NCBI RefSeq assembly: GCF_017301735.1
Contig: NZ_CP071090.1
Location: 9,290,001 to 9,354,000, forward strand
Length of the DNA: 64,000 bases
From: Pyxidicoccus parkwaysis
Lineage (GTDB): Bacteria; Myxococcota; Myxococcia; Myxococcales; Myxococcaceae
Direction: 5' to 3'
Position numbers and translations under genes: made by a program
Part shown: positions 26,580 to 35,902 of the stretch, one piece after another
Numbering within the stretch: position 1 is the first letter of the stretch
How the letters are laid out: every line of letters starts with the position of its first letter
Notes under the pieces: generated by a model
What the model was told of the DNA's origin: nothing
The model's input: the letters and a program-made list of their open reading frames with translations, nothing else
Database searches by the model: none

Positions 26580-29012
26580 TCAGCGCACCGCCCATATAGT
26601 GGGAGGTACGTAGGAAATGAGGTCTGGCCTCGACACCACCTTCAGCGACGAGGCCCCGCCCTGCAGCGTTCCTGCCAGCGTGGGGATGACACGGAAGCGT
26701 GCCTGGAAGGGCTCGCCCGCTCCCCGGGGCGGTAGCTTCAGCGTCACCGCGCCGTCCTCCGAGTCCCACGACGACACGCGGCCCTCCGCCACGAGCGCGT
26801 CGAGGCTGGCCGGGTCCACCTGAACACCCGCGGGCAGCCCGTGGCGCAGCTCCAACGCCAGGCCGGACGGAGTGGACGCCTCCAGCACCACGTCCGCCGG
26901 CTGCCCCACCTTCGCTTCGGCGGGCCCCTTCACCACCAGCTCCAGCCCGCCCTGAGACTCGGGCTTCCATGGCACCGCGGCGGCCAGCGCCAGCGAGAAG
27001 CCCAGCCCCGGCACCGCCGGCTCCGCGCGCACCGTCCACGCATGCGCGCCGCCCGAGCCCGGCGCCGCGGCCTCCAGCGCCAGCACCTCGCGCAGCGCCT
27101 TCGCGTCGTAGGTGCCCTCGGTGACCGTCTTGCCGTCGCGCTCCAGCACCACGTGCACCTGCGCGGGCAACGGCTCGCGGAAGAGGGACACCACCGCGCG
27201 CAGCGCCAGCCGGTTGGCGCGTCCCCCGCCCCAGCCCAGGGCCGGCGCGTAGGTGGAGAGCAGCGACGCACCGAGGTCCGCGAGCGGCGCCTTCGCGTCG
27301 CCCTCCAGCGCCAGCACCGCCAGCGCGGTGGCCTCCGCCTCCGAGGGCGTCTCGCCGCCGCCGTCCACCACGCCCGACTCCACCGGCAGGTACGCGGTGC
27401 CGTCGTCGCGCTTCTTCACCGCGTCACGCACCTGGGTGCGCAGGTCATCCTTCAGCGAGCCCGTCACCGCGCCGCTCGCCAGCAGCGCCGCCGCCGTGTA
27501 GCCGTCCTTCACGTGCGCGCGGTTGCGCTCCAGCGCGCCCGTGGCCTTCGCGGTGAAGAGGGCCGCGCGGCGCTTGCCCTCTGGAGTCCCCACCGCCGCA
27601 TTCACCGCGCGCGTGCAGTCCGCGGTGGCCACCAGCAGCCGCTGCACCGTCCAGCCCTCGCCGCCCTGGCAGGTGCCGTCCGGGAGCTGCGACGCCGCCA
27701 CCTTCGCGGCCAGCCGCTCGCCCAGGCGGGAGAGCACCACGTTGTTCGGGTGCGCCAGCGCGCCCTCCGCCAGCAGCGCCGCCGTGGCCACGTCCGGCGC
27801 CCGGCCCTCGCGCAGCGCGCGCTGCGTGGCCTGCGCCAGCACCTTGCGCGCGGCCTCCACGTCCACCGTGCCCGCCTCCGGCTGCGGGGGCATGGCCTGA
27901 CGCTTCGCCGCGCCCGAGGTGAGCGCCTTCAGCGCCTCCGAGGACTGCGTCTCGCCCAGCGCGGCCAGCAGCTCCGGCGAACGGCCGACGAGCATCAGCG
28001 TGTAGGCCACGTCCGCCGCGCCCTCGCGCGCGCCGGCGGAGGCCAGCTCCGAGCGCAGCACGCCCAGCGCGCCGGGATACACGAGCAGCCGCACGCGCTC
28101 ACTGCCGGCCTGCGCGTCCACGGGCCCTTCCAGCTTCAAGTTGCGAGGCGCCGCCAGCGTGCCGCCGCGCTGGAGCAGCACGGGCCGCCCGGTGGGCCAC
28201 ACGTCGAAGTCCCGCACCACCGCGTCGGCAGTGCCCAGCGTCGCGCGCAGGGCCACCGCGCCCGGCCCGGCCACGCGCACCGTCACGTACTCTACCACGC
28301 TGCCCCGCGCGGGCACGCGCACGGAGCGATTGCCACCGTCCACCGTCGCGCCCTGCACCTCCACCTTCAGCGGCGCGTCCACGGCGGCGTTCGTCGTGTT
28401 CACCACCTGCACCGGCAGTCGCACCGAGTCGCCCGCGCGAAGGAAGGGCGGCAGCACCGGGTCCACGTACGTGGGCAGCGTGCCGGAGAAGGACGTCACC
28501 GCGCCCGACTGCGCGCCGGAGCGCGAGTGCGCCAGCGCCAGCACCCGCCAGTTCGTGAGGCGGTCCGGCACGCGCACCGGCACCGTCGCCGCGCCGGAGG
28601 CATCCGTCACCACCAGCGGCTCGAAGAGGAACGTCTCCGGGAACCAGGCGCGGCTCGGCGCGGAGTCCGACTCCGGCTCCGGCTTCTTCTCGTCCTCCAT
28701 GTCCCCGCGCGCGGCGCTCCCCTTCTTCCCGCTCATCATCCCGCCGAGGACGCCACCGCCACCGGGAGCCCCGAGGGCATCTGCCTCCTTCATCACTATC
28801 GGCATCGGCGGCGAGGACGGAGCCGGGGCGGCGGCCACCTCCTCCATGGCCGGAGCCCCTCCTTCCGCGCCGTACGCATCCTGCTTCGCACGCACCATCA
28901 AGTCCGCCGTGGGCGCCGCCTCGCGGGACAGCGAGCTGCCTCCGACGAACAGCAAGGCCAGCACGGCCCCCAGCACCAGGCCGAGCATCCCCAACATCAC
29001 CGTGCGCTTCAT
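26580..29012 (-). CDS. Alpha-2-macroglobulin-like protein, C-terminal half
   Basis: The 810-residue product starts with an anchor helix (MKRTVMLGMLGLVLGAVLALL). An Ala/Gly/Met-rich linker leads to the A2M central domain (AWFPETFLFEPLVVTDASGAATVPVRVPDRLTNW split over its length). Helical TED-like repeats (about residues 330-600) and receptor-binding-like beta domains follow. Where a GCxEQ thioester would be expected the sequence reads SAGAREGAADVAY, so covalent trapping is not possible. Bacterial A2Ms inhibit proteases in the periplasm; thioester-less forms exist. Its ATG overlaps the stop of the N-terminal-half gene (ATGA, 29009-29012), which argues for a stoichiometric complex. Confidence 0.85.
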   Translation of the reverse strand: MKRTVMLGMLGLVLGAVLALLFVGGSSLSREAAPTADLMVRAKQDAYGAEGGAPAMEEVAAAPAPSSPPMPIVMKEADALGAPGGGGVLGGMMSGKKGSAARGDMEDEKKPEPESDSAPSRAWFPETFLFEPLVVTDASGAATVPVRVPDRLTNWRVLALAHSRSGAQSGAVTSFSGTLPTYVDPVLPPFLRAGDSVRLPVQVVNTTNAAVDAPLKVEVQGATVDGGNRSVRVPARGSVVEYVTVRVAGPGAVALRATLGTADAVVRDFDVWPTGRPVLLQRGGTLAAPRNLKLEGPVDAQAGSERVRLLVYPGALGVLRSELASAGAREGAADVAYTLMLVGRSPELLAALGETQSSEALKALTSGAAKRQAMPPQPEAGTVDVEAARKVLAQATQRALREGRAPDVATAALLAEGALAHPNNVVLSRLGERLAAKVAASQLPDGTCQGGEGWTVQRLLVATADCTRAVNAAVGTPEGKRRAALFTAKATGALERNRAHVKDGYTAAALLASGAVTGSLKDDLRTQVRDAVKKRDDGTAYLPVESGVVDGGGETPSEAEATALAVLALEGDAKAPLADLGASLLSTYAPALGWGGGRANRLALRAVVSLFREPLPAQVHVVLERDGKTVTEGTYDAKALREVLALEAAAPGSGGAHAWTVRAEPAVPGLGFSLALAAAVPWKPESQGGLELVVKGPAEAKVGQPADVVLEASTPSGLALELRHGLPAGVQVDPASLDALVAEGRVSSWDSEDGAVTLKLPPRGAGEPFQARFRVIPTLAGTLQGGASSLKVVSRPDLISYVPPTIWAVR

Positions 29013-32000
29013 GGCGCCTCCCGGGCGACCCACGCGTTCCAGTTCTCCACGTCCTCCGGCAGCCGCGTCCCGCTCGTCACCACCGCCCTGGGGTCGGTGA
29101 GGGAGAGCAGGTCAGCAGGCAGCCGCGACAGCCGCAGCCGGCGTCCGAAGGCATCCGTCACCTTCTCGCCGCGCTGCTCACACGCCGTCAGCGCGCCGTC
29201 CCACAGCTTCGCGAGGCCCTCCGGGTCCAGCGTCTCGCCCTCGGGCGCCTTCTCCTCCCACGCCCGCACCCGCGCGTGCAGCTCCGCGAGCACCGTGTAG
29301 AAGGGGTCCGTCATTTCGGCGGACGGGTCGAACGGCGACACCGCATTCACCGACAGCGACGGCTCGCCGGCCTCGCGCTGGGGCACCGCGCTCACGCGCA
29401 GCAGCGCCGCGGCCGCCGCGTTGGAGCCACGGATGCGCCCCATGGCCAGCGCCTGCCCGTCCAGCACGCCGAAGGCCGGCGAGGCCACCGCGGGCGACGC
29501 GCGCACCTCGCCCATCGCCTCCGCTCCCGGCAGCGCCGCGAGCTGTCCCAGCGTCTCGTCCACACCGAAGAGGCCCACGGCAGCGGAGCCGTCCTTGCCG
29601 TCCACCTTCGTGCGGAGCTGGAGGCGGGCCAGCTCACCCGGCGCGTACACCGGCTTCTCCGGCGACACCTCCACGGAGAGCTGCGCGCGCGGCGGCACGT
29701 ACACGCGCGCCACCGCGCCCTCCCAGTGCGCCTCGGCCCAGCCCTCGAAGTCCGAGGGCAGCTTGAAGCGCACCGAGCGCGTGGACCTGTCCACCTTCGA
29801 CTCCAGCGCCGTCGTGCCCGCCTGGAGCACCAGCTTCTCCGGCAGCTGGCCCACGAAGCCGGGGCCGCGCATCAGGTCGATGCGCACCTCGTCTCCCGCG
29901 CGCGCCTGCACCGGCGTGGCGCGCAGGCGCGTGTTGGGAAGCTGCGCGGGACGGAGCACCAGCTTCGTGCCGCCCGCGTCCTTCCCGTCCACCTTCGCGC
30001 TCACGCTCAGCTCGTAGCCCGGGAAGACGGTGGCCATGGCAGGCCCGTCCTCGCCCTCGACGCCCGCCGGGTACGCGGTGAAGCGCGCCACGCCCAGGGC
30101 CTCGGCCTTCGGAGTCGACTCGTCCGGCGCGGGCAGCCGCAGCGCGGAGAAGCGCTGCTGGATGCACGGCAGCAGCGAGGCCGGCAGCGCACCCTCCTGC
30201 TTCGGCAGCGACACCCACGAGGTGGACAGCTCCGTCCCCGTCTTCGACAGCCGCCAGCTCAGCGCGACAGGCAGCGGTGCCTCTTCCGAGAGGTCGCGAG
30301 GCAGACACGCGCGAGCGTCCCGCGCCGCCGTGGCCAGCACGCCCTGCAGCCGCGAGCCCTCACCGAAGGCCTCCTCCAGCTCCACCTCCAGCCGGGGCAG
30401 GCTGGGGTCTCTCACGTTGAGCTGCACCACCAGCAGGCGCTCGCGTCCGGCCGGCAGCGAGCGAGCGCGCAGCGCCGTGGCGAGGCATGCCACCAGCGGC
30501 CCGTCCGCCCCCGCCACGTCCGCCACCGCGCCGCCCGCGCCCACGCGCACGCCCAGCGCCACGTCGTTGTCGCCCTCGTCCGGCTCCACGAAGCGCGCGC
30601 ACGGGGAGAGCGACGGCAGCCAGCCCTCCACCGCGAGCTGGTCCTTCAGCGCGGCCTCGCCATTCTCGTTGAGCAAGTCCCTCAGGCCGCCCAGCTCCAC
30701 GGGAGGTGGCGGAGGCGGCCGGCGCACCGGCATGGGCGGCACCACCACGTTGACGGGCGGCCCCGGGTCCAGCTGGAAGGCGGCCACGCCGTCCTCGTCC
30801 GCCACCGCGCGCACGCCCTCGTCGCGTGCGTCCCATGCGCGCTTCATCGTCAGCTCCGCGCCGGGCAGCACGCGGCCATCCGCGGTGGTGGCGCGCACGT
30901 AGACGCGGTTGCTGAAGCCCGCCACCAGCCCGTCCTCCAGCTCCGTCACCGCGGACACGGCGAGCGCGTCCTCGGCCAGCAGCAGCGACACCGCGCCCTC
31001 CACCCGGTCTCCCGCCGCGTCCTTCGCCTTCACGCGCGCGCTCAGCCGAGCGTCGCCGCGCAGGTCCGCCGGCACGCGCGGCAGCAGCACGCGGAAGCGC
31101 CCCGCCGCGTCCGTGCGCGCCTGCTTCGGCAGCCCGCCGTCGAGCCAGCCCACCGGCGGCGGCCAGTCACCGGACACGTTCCAATCCAGCTCCACCTCGG
31201 CGTCCGCCACCGGCGCGCCCGAGGCGTACACCACCTGTCCCTCCACCTCCGGCGCGTCACCCGCGCGCCAGAAGGGCCGGGGGCTCGTCGCCTCCACGCG
31301 GAAGCGCGGCAGGGTGAAGGGCTCCACCTCGAATCGCGCGGTGGACGCCACGCCGTTGCTCAGCCAGCCCACCGTCCACGTCCCCGTGGTGGCGCCCCTG
31401 TCGAGCGGGAAGCTGCCAGCCACCACGCCCCAGGGCCCCGCGGGCGCGCGCTCCTCCAGCACCACCTCCCCGGACGGGTCCGTCAGCGTCCACGTCCCGG
31501 GCCGGCCATCCAGCGGCGACAGGTCCTTCGCGCTCAGCGCCACCGCGCGGAAGCGCACCTCGTTGCCGGGCTCGTACAGCGGCCGGTCCGTCAGCACGTG
31601 CACGCGCGCGGGCACATATAAAGGAAGGGCCGCGTCCACCTGGTCCGTGCCCAGCGGCGTGCTGACGCGGGCGCGCAGCCGGTAGTCACCGTCCGGCACC
31701 TGGGGCAGCTTCACGCTCGCCACCAGCGGGCCGTAGCTCTCCCGCCGCCAGCCGTGCTCCGCGTCCACCGGCAGCGGCGTCTCCTTGCCGTCCGCGTCCA
31801 CGAGGAAGAGCTCCGCGGAGCCGCGCCGCACCTCCGCGTCCATCATTCCGCCGTGGCGCGGGTTGGGCGCATGCGCCTGGGCCGTGACGCTCACCGTGCC
31901 CAGGACGCCGCGAGCCAGTCCGCTCGCGCTCAGGTTCACCGTCTGCCGCATCTCGCCATCCGGGCAGTACGGCATGGGCACGCCGCGCAGGAAGTACGAG

Positions 32001-32104
32001 GTCAGACAGACCTCGAACGAGAGCGGTATCAGGAAGCCCCCCACGAGCAGACCGGCCAGCCCTCCGATGAGCAGCGGAAGCCAGCGTCGGAAACGTTGCG
32101 TCAT
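29009..32104 (-). CDS. Alpha-2-macroglobulin-like protein, N-terminal half with AgmX-like inserts
   Basis: From the ATG at 32104 (GGAGG upstream) the 1031-residue product has an anchor helix (WLPLLIGGLAGLLVGGFLI) and then macroglobulin domains, with the MG2 signature VHVLTDRPLYEPGNEVRF and an MG3/4 region near residues 275-330. In the position of the bait region (about 30060-30650) lie two similar units, each with a Cys, a GxVxxV- or SWRLSKTG-type strand and then LVACLATALRALSLP- or LLPCIQQRFSALRLP-like sequence, reminiscent of AgmX/TonB-C domains. Macroglobulin domains resume after it (YVPPRAQLSVEVSPEKPVYA). The TED half is the next, overlapping gene. It is a periplasmic protease-inhibitor-like complex; the insert is unusual. 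Confidence 0.85.
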   Translation of the reverse strand: MTQRFRRWLPLLIGGLAGLLVGGFLIPLSFEVCLTSYFLRGVPMPYCPDGEMRQTVNLSASGLARGVLGTVSVTAQAHAPNPRHGGMMDAEVRRGSAELFLVDADGKETPLPVDAEHGWRRESYGPLVASVKLPQVPDGDYRLRARVSTPLGTDQVDAALPLYVPARVHVLTDRPLYEPGNEVRFRAVALSAKDLSPLDGRPGTWTLTDPSGEVVLEERAPAGPWGVVAGSFPLDRGATTGTWTVGWLSNGVASTARFEVEPFTLPRFRVEATSPRPFWRAGDAPEVEGQVVYASGAPVADAEVELDWNVSGDWPPPVGWLDGGLPKQARTDAAGRFRVLLPRVPADLRGDARLSARVKAKDAAGDRVEGAVSLLLAEDALAVSAVTELEDGLVAGFSNRVYVRATTADGRVLPGAELTMKRAWDARDEGVRAVADEDGVAAFQLDPGPPVNVVVPPMPVRRPPPPPPVELGGLRDLLNENGEAALKDQLAVEGWLPSLSPCARFVEPDEGDNDVALGVRVGAGGAVADVAGADGPLVACLATALRARSLPAGRERLLVVQLNVRDPSLPRLEVELEEAFGEGSRLQGVLATAARDARACLPRDLSEEAPLPVALSWRLSKTGTELSTSWVSLPKQEGALPASLLPCIQQRFSALRLPAPDESTPKAEALGVARFTAYPAGVEGEDGPAMATVFPGYELSVSAKVDGKDAGGTKLVLRPAQLPNTRLRATPVQARAGDEVRIDLMRGPGFVGQLPEKLVLQAGTTALESKVDRSTRSVRFKLPSDFEGWAEAHWEGAVARVYVPPRAQLSVEVSPEKPVYAPGELARLQLRTKVDGKDGSAAVGLFGVDETLGQLAALPGAEAMGEVRASPAVASPAFGVLDGQALAMGRIRGSNAAAAALLRVSAVPQREAGEPSLSVNAVSPFDPSAEMTDPFYTVLAELHARVRAWEEKAPEGETLDPEGLAKLWDGALTACEQRGEKVTDAFGRRLRLSRLPADLLSLTDPRAVVTSGTRLPEDVENWNAWVAREAP

Positions 32105-32227
32105 GCATCCTCCCCTGACCCGCACTCTATGCCGGGAAGGTCACGCTCTGCCGAGCCCCTCTTTTCACGCTTCCGTGACGGTGCGCTAGGGTGCCCACCT
32201 GCCTGCTTCACCCGCCCCGCCCCGCAC

Positions 32228-33418
32228 ATGCCCGCGCCGACGCCCAAGTCCCGCCCTCCCCAGGACGCCCTGCCCTCGCGGCTGGAGTCGTTGCTGGAGT
32301 CCCTCACAGACCGTCACCTCGCGGACCGCCTGGAGCGCGTGCACCGCGCGGCCGCCGTGGCCATCGACCGGTTGGGGCACCTGAACATCGCGAAGTACGA
32401 GCCCACCTCCGTGGAGCCGGACGGCGGCGCGGACCTCGCGCTGTGGGAGACGATGGCGCCCGCCATCGGCGACACGCTGGTGGGCGTCAACCAGCTCATC
32501 GCCGCCATCCACAAGGAGTTCCCCCCGCCCGCGCGCCCCGCCGGCACGAGCGAGGGCTGGGCTCCTCCGCCCGCCAGCTCGGACGAGCGGCTGGCGCAGG
32601 AGGTGGAGGCGGTGCTGCACAGCATCGCCGCGCACCTCGCGAAGCGCGTGGGTGAATTGGGCCTGCAGATGCGCCGGCCCGAGGTGGTGAGCGACCGCTG
32701 GACGCTGATGGCGGAGCTGCAGGCCTTCCGCGCCGACTTCAGCGTGCGCGTGGGCGACCTCGTCTACCTCACCGCGTCCGCCTTCGAGGACGTGCGCCGC
32801 GAGGACGTGGTGCCGGGCTACGTGCACCAGGTGGCCGCGCGGGCCGCCCTGCGCGCGGCGGCGGCGGATTTGCGGCGCTCGCTGCAGGGCCGGCTGGAGC
32901 GCGCGGCCAAGGCGGAGCCCCGAGCGCGCCCCGCGCTGGCGAAGCAGGTGGCGGAGAGCCTGTCCGCCTTCGTCTCGCTGCCCGCGTCGGTGGCGCTGCG
33001 CACGCCGCAGAAGCGCGAGGTGCTGGAGCTGCGCGCGCGCCTCCTGGAGACGGCGTCGAAGCCGGAGCTGGACGCGGACGCACTGCCGGCGCTGGTGGAG
33101 CGCTTCCTCGTGGCCCTGGACGGGCACATGGAGGAGGTGACGCGCACGTGGCTCATCGTGCACGACCGCGCGGTGTGGGCGTCGTGCGGCATGAAGCTGG
33201 AGCAGGTGGAGATGCACCTGGCGCTCGGCTCGCCGGGCGCCGCGCGGGTGGTGGCGGACGCGGTGGACGCGGCGGGCGCGCTCCAGGGACGCGTGGCGGC
33301 CTTCGACGTCTTCCTGCGCAAGGCGCGCCAGGAGTCCGCCGACGGGCTGGACGAGGCAGGGACGCGGGACTTGCTCGCGCGCTTCCGGGAGCGGCTCGCG
33401 GCCCTGCCGTTCAGCTGA
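32228..33418 (+). CDS. Hypothetical alpha-helical protein
   Basis: The 396-residue product is soluble and largely helical, with many Arg/Glu/Ala heptads and no signal peptide, membrane helix or catalytic motif. A conserved-looking patch is YEPTSVEPDGGADLALWETM near residues 58-77, and CGMKLEQVEMHLALGSPGAA lies near 320. The ATG at 32228 is the first in frame that does not overlap the divergent A2M gene. It is divergent from that gene and convergent with the 96-residue gene. No function can be assigned. Confidence 0.75.
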   Translation: MPAPTPKSRPPQDALPSRLESLLESLTDRHLADRLERVHRAAAVAIDRLGHLNIAKYEPTSVEPDGGADLALWETMAPAIGDTLVGVNQLIAAIHKEFPPPARPAGTSEGWAPPPASSDERLAQEVEAVLHSIAAHLAKRVGELGLQMRRPEVVSDRWTLMAELQAFRADFSVRVGDLVYLTASAFEDVRREDVVPGYVHQVAARAALRAAAADLRRSLQGRLERAAKAEPRARPALAKQVAESLSAFVSLPASVALRTPQKREVLELRARLLETASKPELDADALPALVERFLVALDGHMEEVTRTWLIVHDRAVWASCGMKLEQVEMHLALGSPGAARVVADAVDAAGALQGRVAAFDVFLRKARQESADGLDEAGTRDLLARFRERLAALPFS

Positions 33419-33427
33419 GGCGCGGGA

Positions 33428-33718
33428 CTACTTGTTCGCGGCGTCGGCGGCCGGAGCCGGCAGCGCGGGAGCGGCGGGCTTCGACGGGGTGACGCGCAGC
33501 TCGTTGTAGCGGGCCGCGAGCGTCTCCGGCGTCAGCTCCTCCTGGTCCTGCTTGGGGTTGGTGTTCCAGCCGAAGTCCGCCGGCACCTTGCCGCCACCCT
33601 GACTGGAGTAGCCAATCATGTCCGGGAACTGCTTGGACCAGCGGCCCGCGGGGTCCGGCTCCTTGGTGATGTGCTGACGGTTGGGACGGTGGAGGAAGGG
33701 CTTGGATGCGTCGCTCAT
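33428..33718 (-). CDS. Small hypothetical protein
   Basis: The 96-residue product is hydrophilic, with a Pro/Asp-rich start (MSDASKPFLHRPNRQHITKE), a central DMIGYSSQGGGKVPADFGWN and an Ala/Pro-rich tail. It is probably largely disordered. GGAGAGG lies about 11 bases before the ATG. It is convergent with the 396-residue gene (9 bp between stops). No family is recognised. Confidence 0.65.
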   Translation of the reverse strand: MSDASKPFLHRPNRQHITKEPDPAGRWSKQFPDMIGYSSQGGGKVPADFGWNTNPKQDQEELTPETLAARYNELRVTPSKPAAPALPAPAADAANK

Positions 33719-33781
33719 GGCGCGAAAGCCTCTCCGAAAGCAGCCCGCATGGGTAGAGGGAAAGCCTCGGCCAGGGGCCCT

Positions 33782-33994
33782 TCAGGCCGCCCGCCGGGTG
33801 CGCTTGCGGCGCACGGACGTCACCGGAGGGAGCACCCGGGGCCCCAGGGAGAAGACGGCCGCGAAGTACCGGGCCTGGGCCTCGCTGCCATAGCGGTAGC
33901 GCCGGACGGCGCCGTCACGCGTGCGCACCTCCACGCCCCAGCCCCGCCTGTCGTGGAGGGTCTCCACGTGTGCCACCTCCACCACCTCGCCCAT
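33782..33994 (-). CDS. Small hypothetical protein
   Basis: The 70-residue product, MGEVVEVAHVETLHDRRGWG onward, reads as one small beta-rich unit (VEVRTRDGAVRRYRYGSE, AQARYFAAVFSLG) and a basic tail. I chose the ATG at 33994 because GAGGGGG precedes it at good spacing; in-frame ATGs at 34015 and farther upstream have poorer sites. It is 63 bp downstream of nothing but itself in this strand block and divergent from the Cys-rich gene at 34237. The function is unknown. Confidence 0.6.
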   Translation of the reverse strand: MGEVVEVAHVETLHDRRGWGVEVRTRDGAVRRYRYGSEAQARYFAAVFSLGPRVLPPVTSVRRKRTRRAA

Positions 33995-34170
33995 ACCGTC
34001 CCCCTCGCCATCCATCCCTCCGTCCCTTGAAATCTCCGTGCCAGCCGAGCGCCGTGGGGACTCCGGGTTGCGGTGTCGGGAAGGTGTCACTCCCTGGCTG
34101 GGCGGTAAGGATTGCAGGAGGGCCCGGATGGTCGTCTGCTCTCCAGGGGCGCCGTGCAAAGCGTGCGCTG

Positions 34171-34190
34171 GTGTACGTACCGGAGTACAC
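34171..34190. promoter_or_regulatory. Possible operator palindrome
   Basis: Inverted GTGTAC (34171-34176) and GTACAC (34185-34190) are separated by 8 bases, in the divergent 242-bp gap between the small genes at 33994 and 34237. It lies about 50 bp before the 34237 start. The site is short and may be chance. Confidence 0.25.
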
Positions 34191-34236
34191 CCCCGAGCCG
34201 CCTTGTGCAGCGCGAATCCTGCGTTAACTCAGAAGC

Positions 34237-34446
34237 ATGACTCACTTCGAAAGCAGCAACGGCGACCGTTTCGCCGAGTTCGTCCTTCCCGACGGCTGCG
34301 TGCTCTGCGGCGGCGAAGTGACTGTGCGCGCGTCACCCTCGGGGGCGCACAGCTACTGTCCGCAGTGCCACTGGCTGTCCAGGCCGCACATGCGTGTGCG
34401 TGACAATGGCGTGGAGCTCTCCTTCGCCACGACGGCGCAGGCGTAG
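34237..34446 (+). CDS. Small zinc-ribbon-like protein
   Basis: The 69-residue product contains two Cys pairs, VLCGGEV with Cys21 and a preceding GCVLC pattern, and YCPQCHW, the arrangement of a small zinc ribbon. Between them is a SPSGAHS turn and after them a short beta strand (MRVRDNGVELSF). It has no signal peptide. Such small ribbons bind nucleic acid or proteins; the role is unknown. It stands alone between divergent and convergent neighbours. Confidence 0.65.
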   Translation: MTHFESSNGDRFAEFVLPDGCVLCGGEVTVRASPSGAHSYCPQCHWLSRPHMRVRDNGVELSFATTAQA

Positions 34447-34574
34447 CGCCTGACCTTCCTTCCGGATGGCGTGGAGGCGCTCGCTACGCCCCGCCATCCG
34501 CTACGACTCCTCGGGCCCCCGCGAAGGGGCCCGCCCTCCTTCCAGCGAATGAGCCGCTTTCCGGTGCGGTGCCC

Positions 34575-35429
34575 TCAGTGGGGACCGTGGATGCCGCTCG
34601 CATGCCCGGTGGCGAGCAACGTGTTGCCGCGCTCGCGGTCTGCCTCGTCCCAGGCGCGGCCGTCCTCGTAGCCCCACTCGGCGAGGTCGACCTCGTAGTG
34701 GACCTGGGACAGCAGCCGGCCGCGGCAGAGCTTCCGTTCCCAGTTGCCCTCCTGCACGGAGCCGCTGGCGCGGGAGAGAAGCTCCTGCATCAGCCAGTCG
34801 GGGACGATGGCGCGGTCACCGGGGTAGGCGAAGCGGAAGAGCATGAGGTGCGAGAGGAGCATCTCCCAGTACCTGTCGAAGCGCGCGAGGAGGCGCGGCC
34901 AGTCGAAGTTGGCACCGGCCTTCAGCAGGAGGTGCGTGAGCTCGTGGCCGTCATAGCGCTCGCGCTCCAGGACGAAGGCCTTGCTCCAGAAGATTTCCTC
35001 CGCTGGGGGCACCTTGCACGCGCAGCCGAGGAGCTGGGCGCAGACGGCGTGCTCGAACCAGCCGTCGTCGACGACGGTGAGGCCGTTGCCGGAGGCGAAG
35101 ATGATGTCGACGAGGAAGTCGTCCCAGAAGGCCTTGTGAAGCCAGCCGTGGACGTTGCTCTCGGTGCGCCAGCCGTTCTGCGCGAGCACCTCGAGGGCGC
35201 GGTCCGCGTCGGCCTTGCGGATGAAGAGGTCGAGGTCCTTGGTGTCGCGGTAGATGCCGGTGTAGTGGGCGAATGCGTACGCGCCGCCGACGAGGAACGG
35301 GATGCCGGCGTCGGAGAGTAACTGGATGGCGTAGGTGCGCGCGCCCAGCTCTGCAACAGGGCGCCGGACCTCCATCCGCCGCGGGTCACCCCCGGGTGCC
35401 CCCGAGGCCTTCGGTGGTTGCTCAGCCAT
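34575..35429 (-). CDS. Nucleotidyltransferase-fold protein
   Basis: The 284-residue product has the minimal nucleotidyltransferase core: FLVGGAYAFAHYTGIYRDT followed by KDLDLFIRKAD, i.e. a GG motif and a DxD motif, with a third acidic strand in FLVDIIFASGNG. The C-terminal half is helical and ends in a basic/acidic tail. The start at 35429 is chosen because the upstream frame to 35525 is Pro/Arg-rich and overlaps the regulatory gap. Family members transfer nucleotides to proteins, RNAs or small molecules, or act as MNT-type antitoxins; no HEPN partner is adjacent, so the substrate is open. Confidence 0.8.
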   Translation of the reverse strand: MAEQPPKASGAPGGDPRRMEVRRPVAELGARTYAIQLLSDAGIPFLVGGAYAFAHYTGIYRDTKDLDLFIRKADADRALEVLAQNGWRTESNVHGWLHKAFWDDFLVDIIFASGNGLTVVDDGWFEHAVCAQLLGCACKVPPAEEIFWSKAFVLERERYDGHELTHLLLKAGANFDWPRLLARFDRYWEMLLSHLMLFRFAYPGDRAIVPDWLMQELLSRASGSVQEGNWERKLCRGRLLSQVHYEVDLAEWGYEDGRAWDEADRERGNTLLATGHASGIHGPH

Positions 35430-35527
35430 GTGACAAAGATAGGAGGACGGTGCCGGAACGACAGGGGTACGGCCGCGTGCCCGCAGGCAGGGCAGGCGGA
35501 CGGGCGTGGGGGTGTCTCGAAGCACTC

Positions 35528-35899
35528 CTACGCGAGCTCGTCGAGCTCCAACTGTGCGTGGCGCCGGTACAGCGGCACGACCTCTACATCGAGCAAGTCC
35601 TGGAGCACCTTCCTCGCGGCGGTTGTGTCGCCGGACGCGGAGAAACGGGAGGCACGGACCAGAGCCTGGGACAGACGTCGTGAGCCCTCGCGAATCCTGC
35701 GGCTCACTTCAACCGCGAGCTCCGCGCCGCTTGCCGCGCTCTGCAATGCCCTTTCCGCATCGGCATCGCTGATGGCCACCTCCCGGGCAACGCGCCGAAC
35801 CAGGTCACGCTCGGCATCCGTCAGGTCTGAACCCTTCTCGCGCTGAAGCCGCGTGGCCAGTTCCTGCACGTGGTGCCAGTCATGGTCTTCCGGGCGCAT
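35528..35899 (-). CDS. DUSAM domain-containing protein
   Basis: The 123-residue product matches the DUSAM paralogous domain of myxobacteria: DWHHVQELATRLQRE at the start, LVRRVAREVAISDADAERAL in the middle, RRIREGSRRLSQALVRA and DLLDVEVVPLYRRHA at the end. It is helical and cytoplasmic. The family is expanded in Myxococcaceae and has no known function. It lies downstream of the AEC transporter with a 3-bp gap, so it may belong to the LysR-AEC transcript. Confidence 0.85.
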   Translation of the reverse strand: MRPEDHDWHHVQELATRLQREKGSDLTDAERDLVRRVAREVAISDADAERALQSAASGAELAVEVSRRIREGSRRLSQALVRASRFSASGDTTAARKVLQDLLDVEVVPLYRRHAQLELDELA

Positions 35900-35902
35900 G
35901 GC

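Noticed and set aside
33719..33781. Regulatory element between small minus-strand genes
   Set aside because: Only 63 bp, with no symmetry or AT-rich box worth naming.
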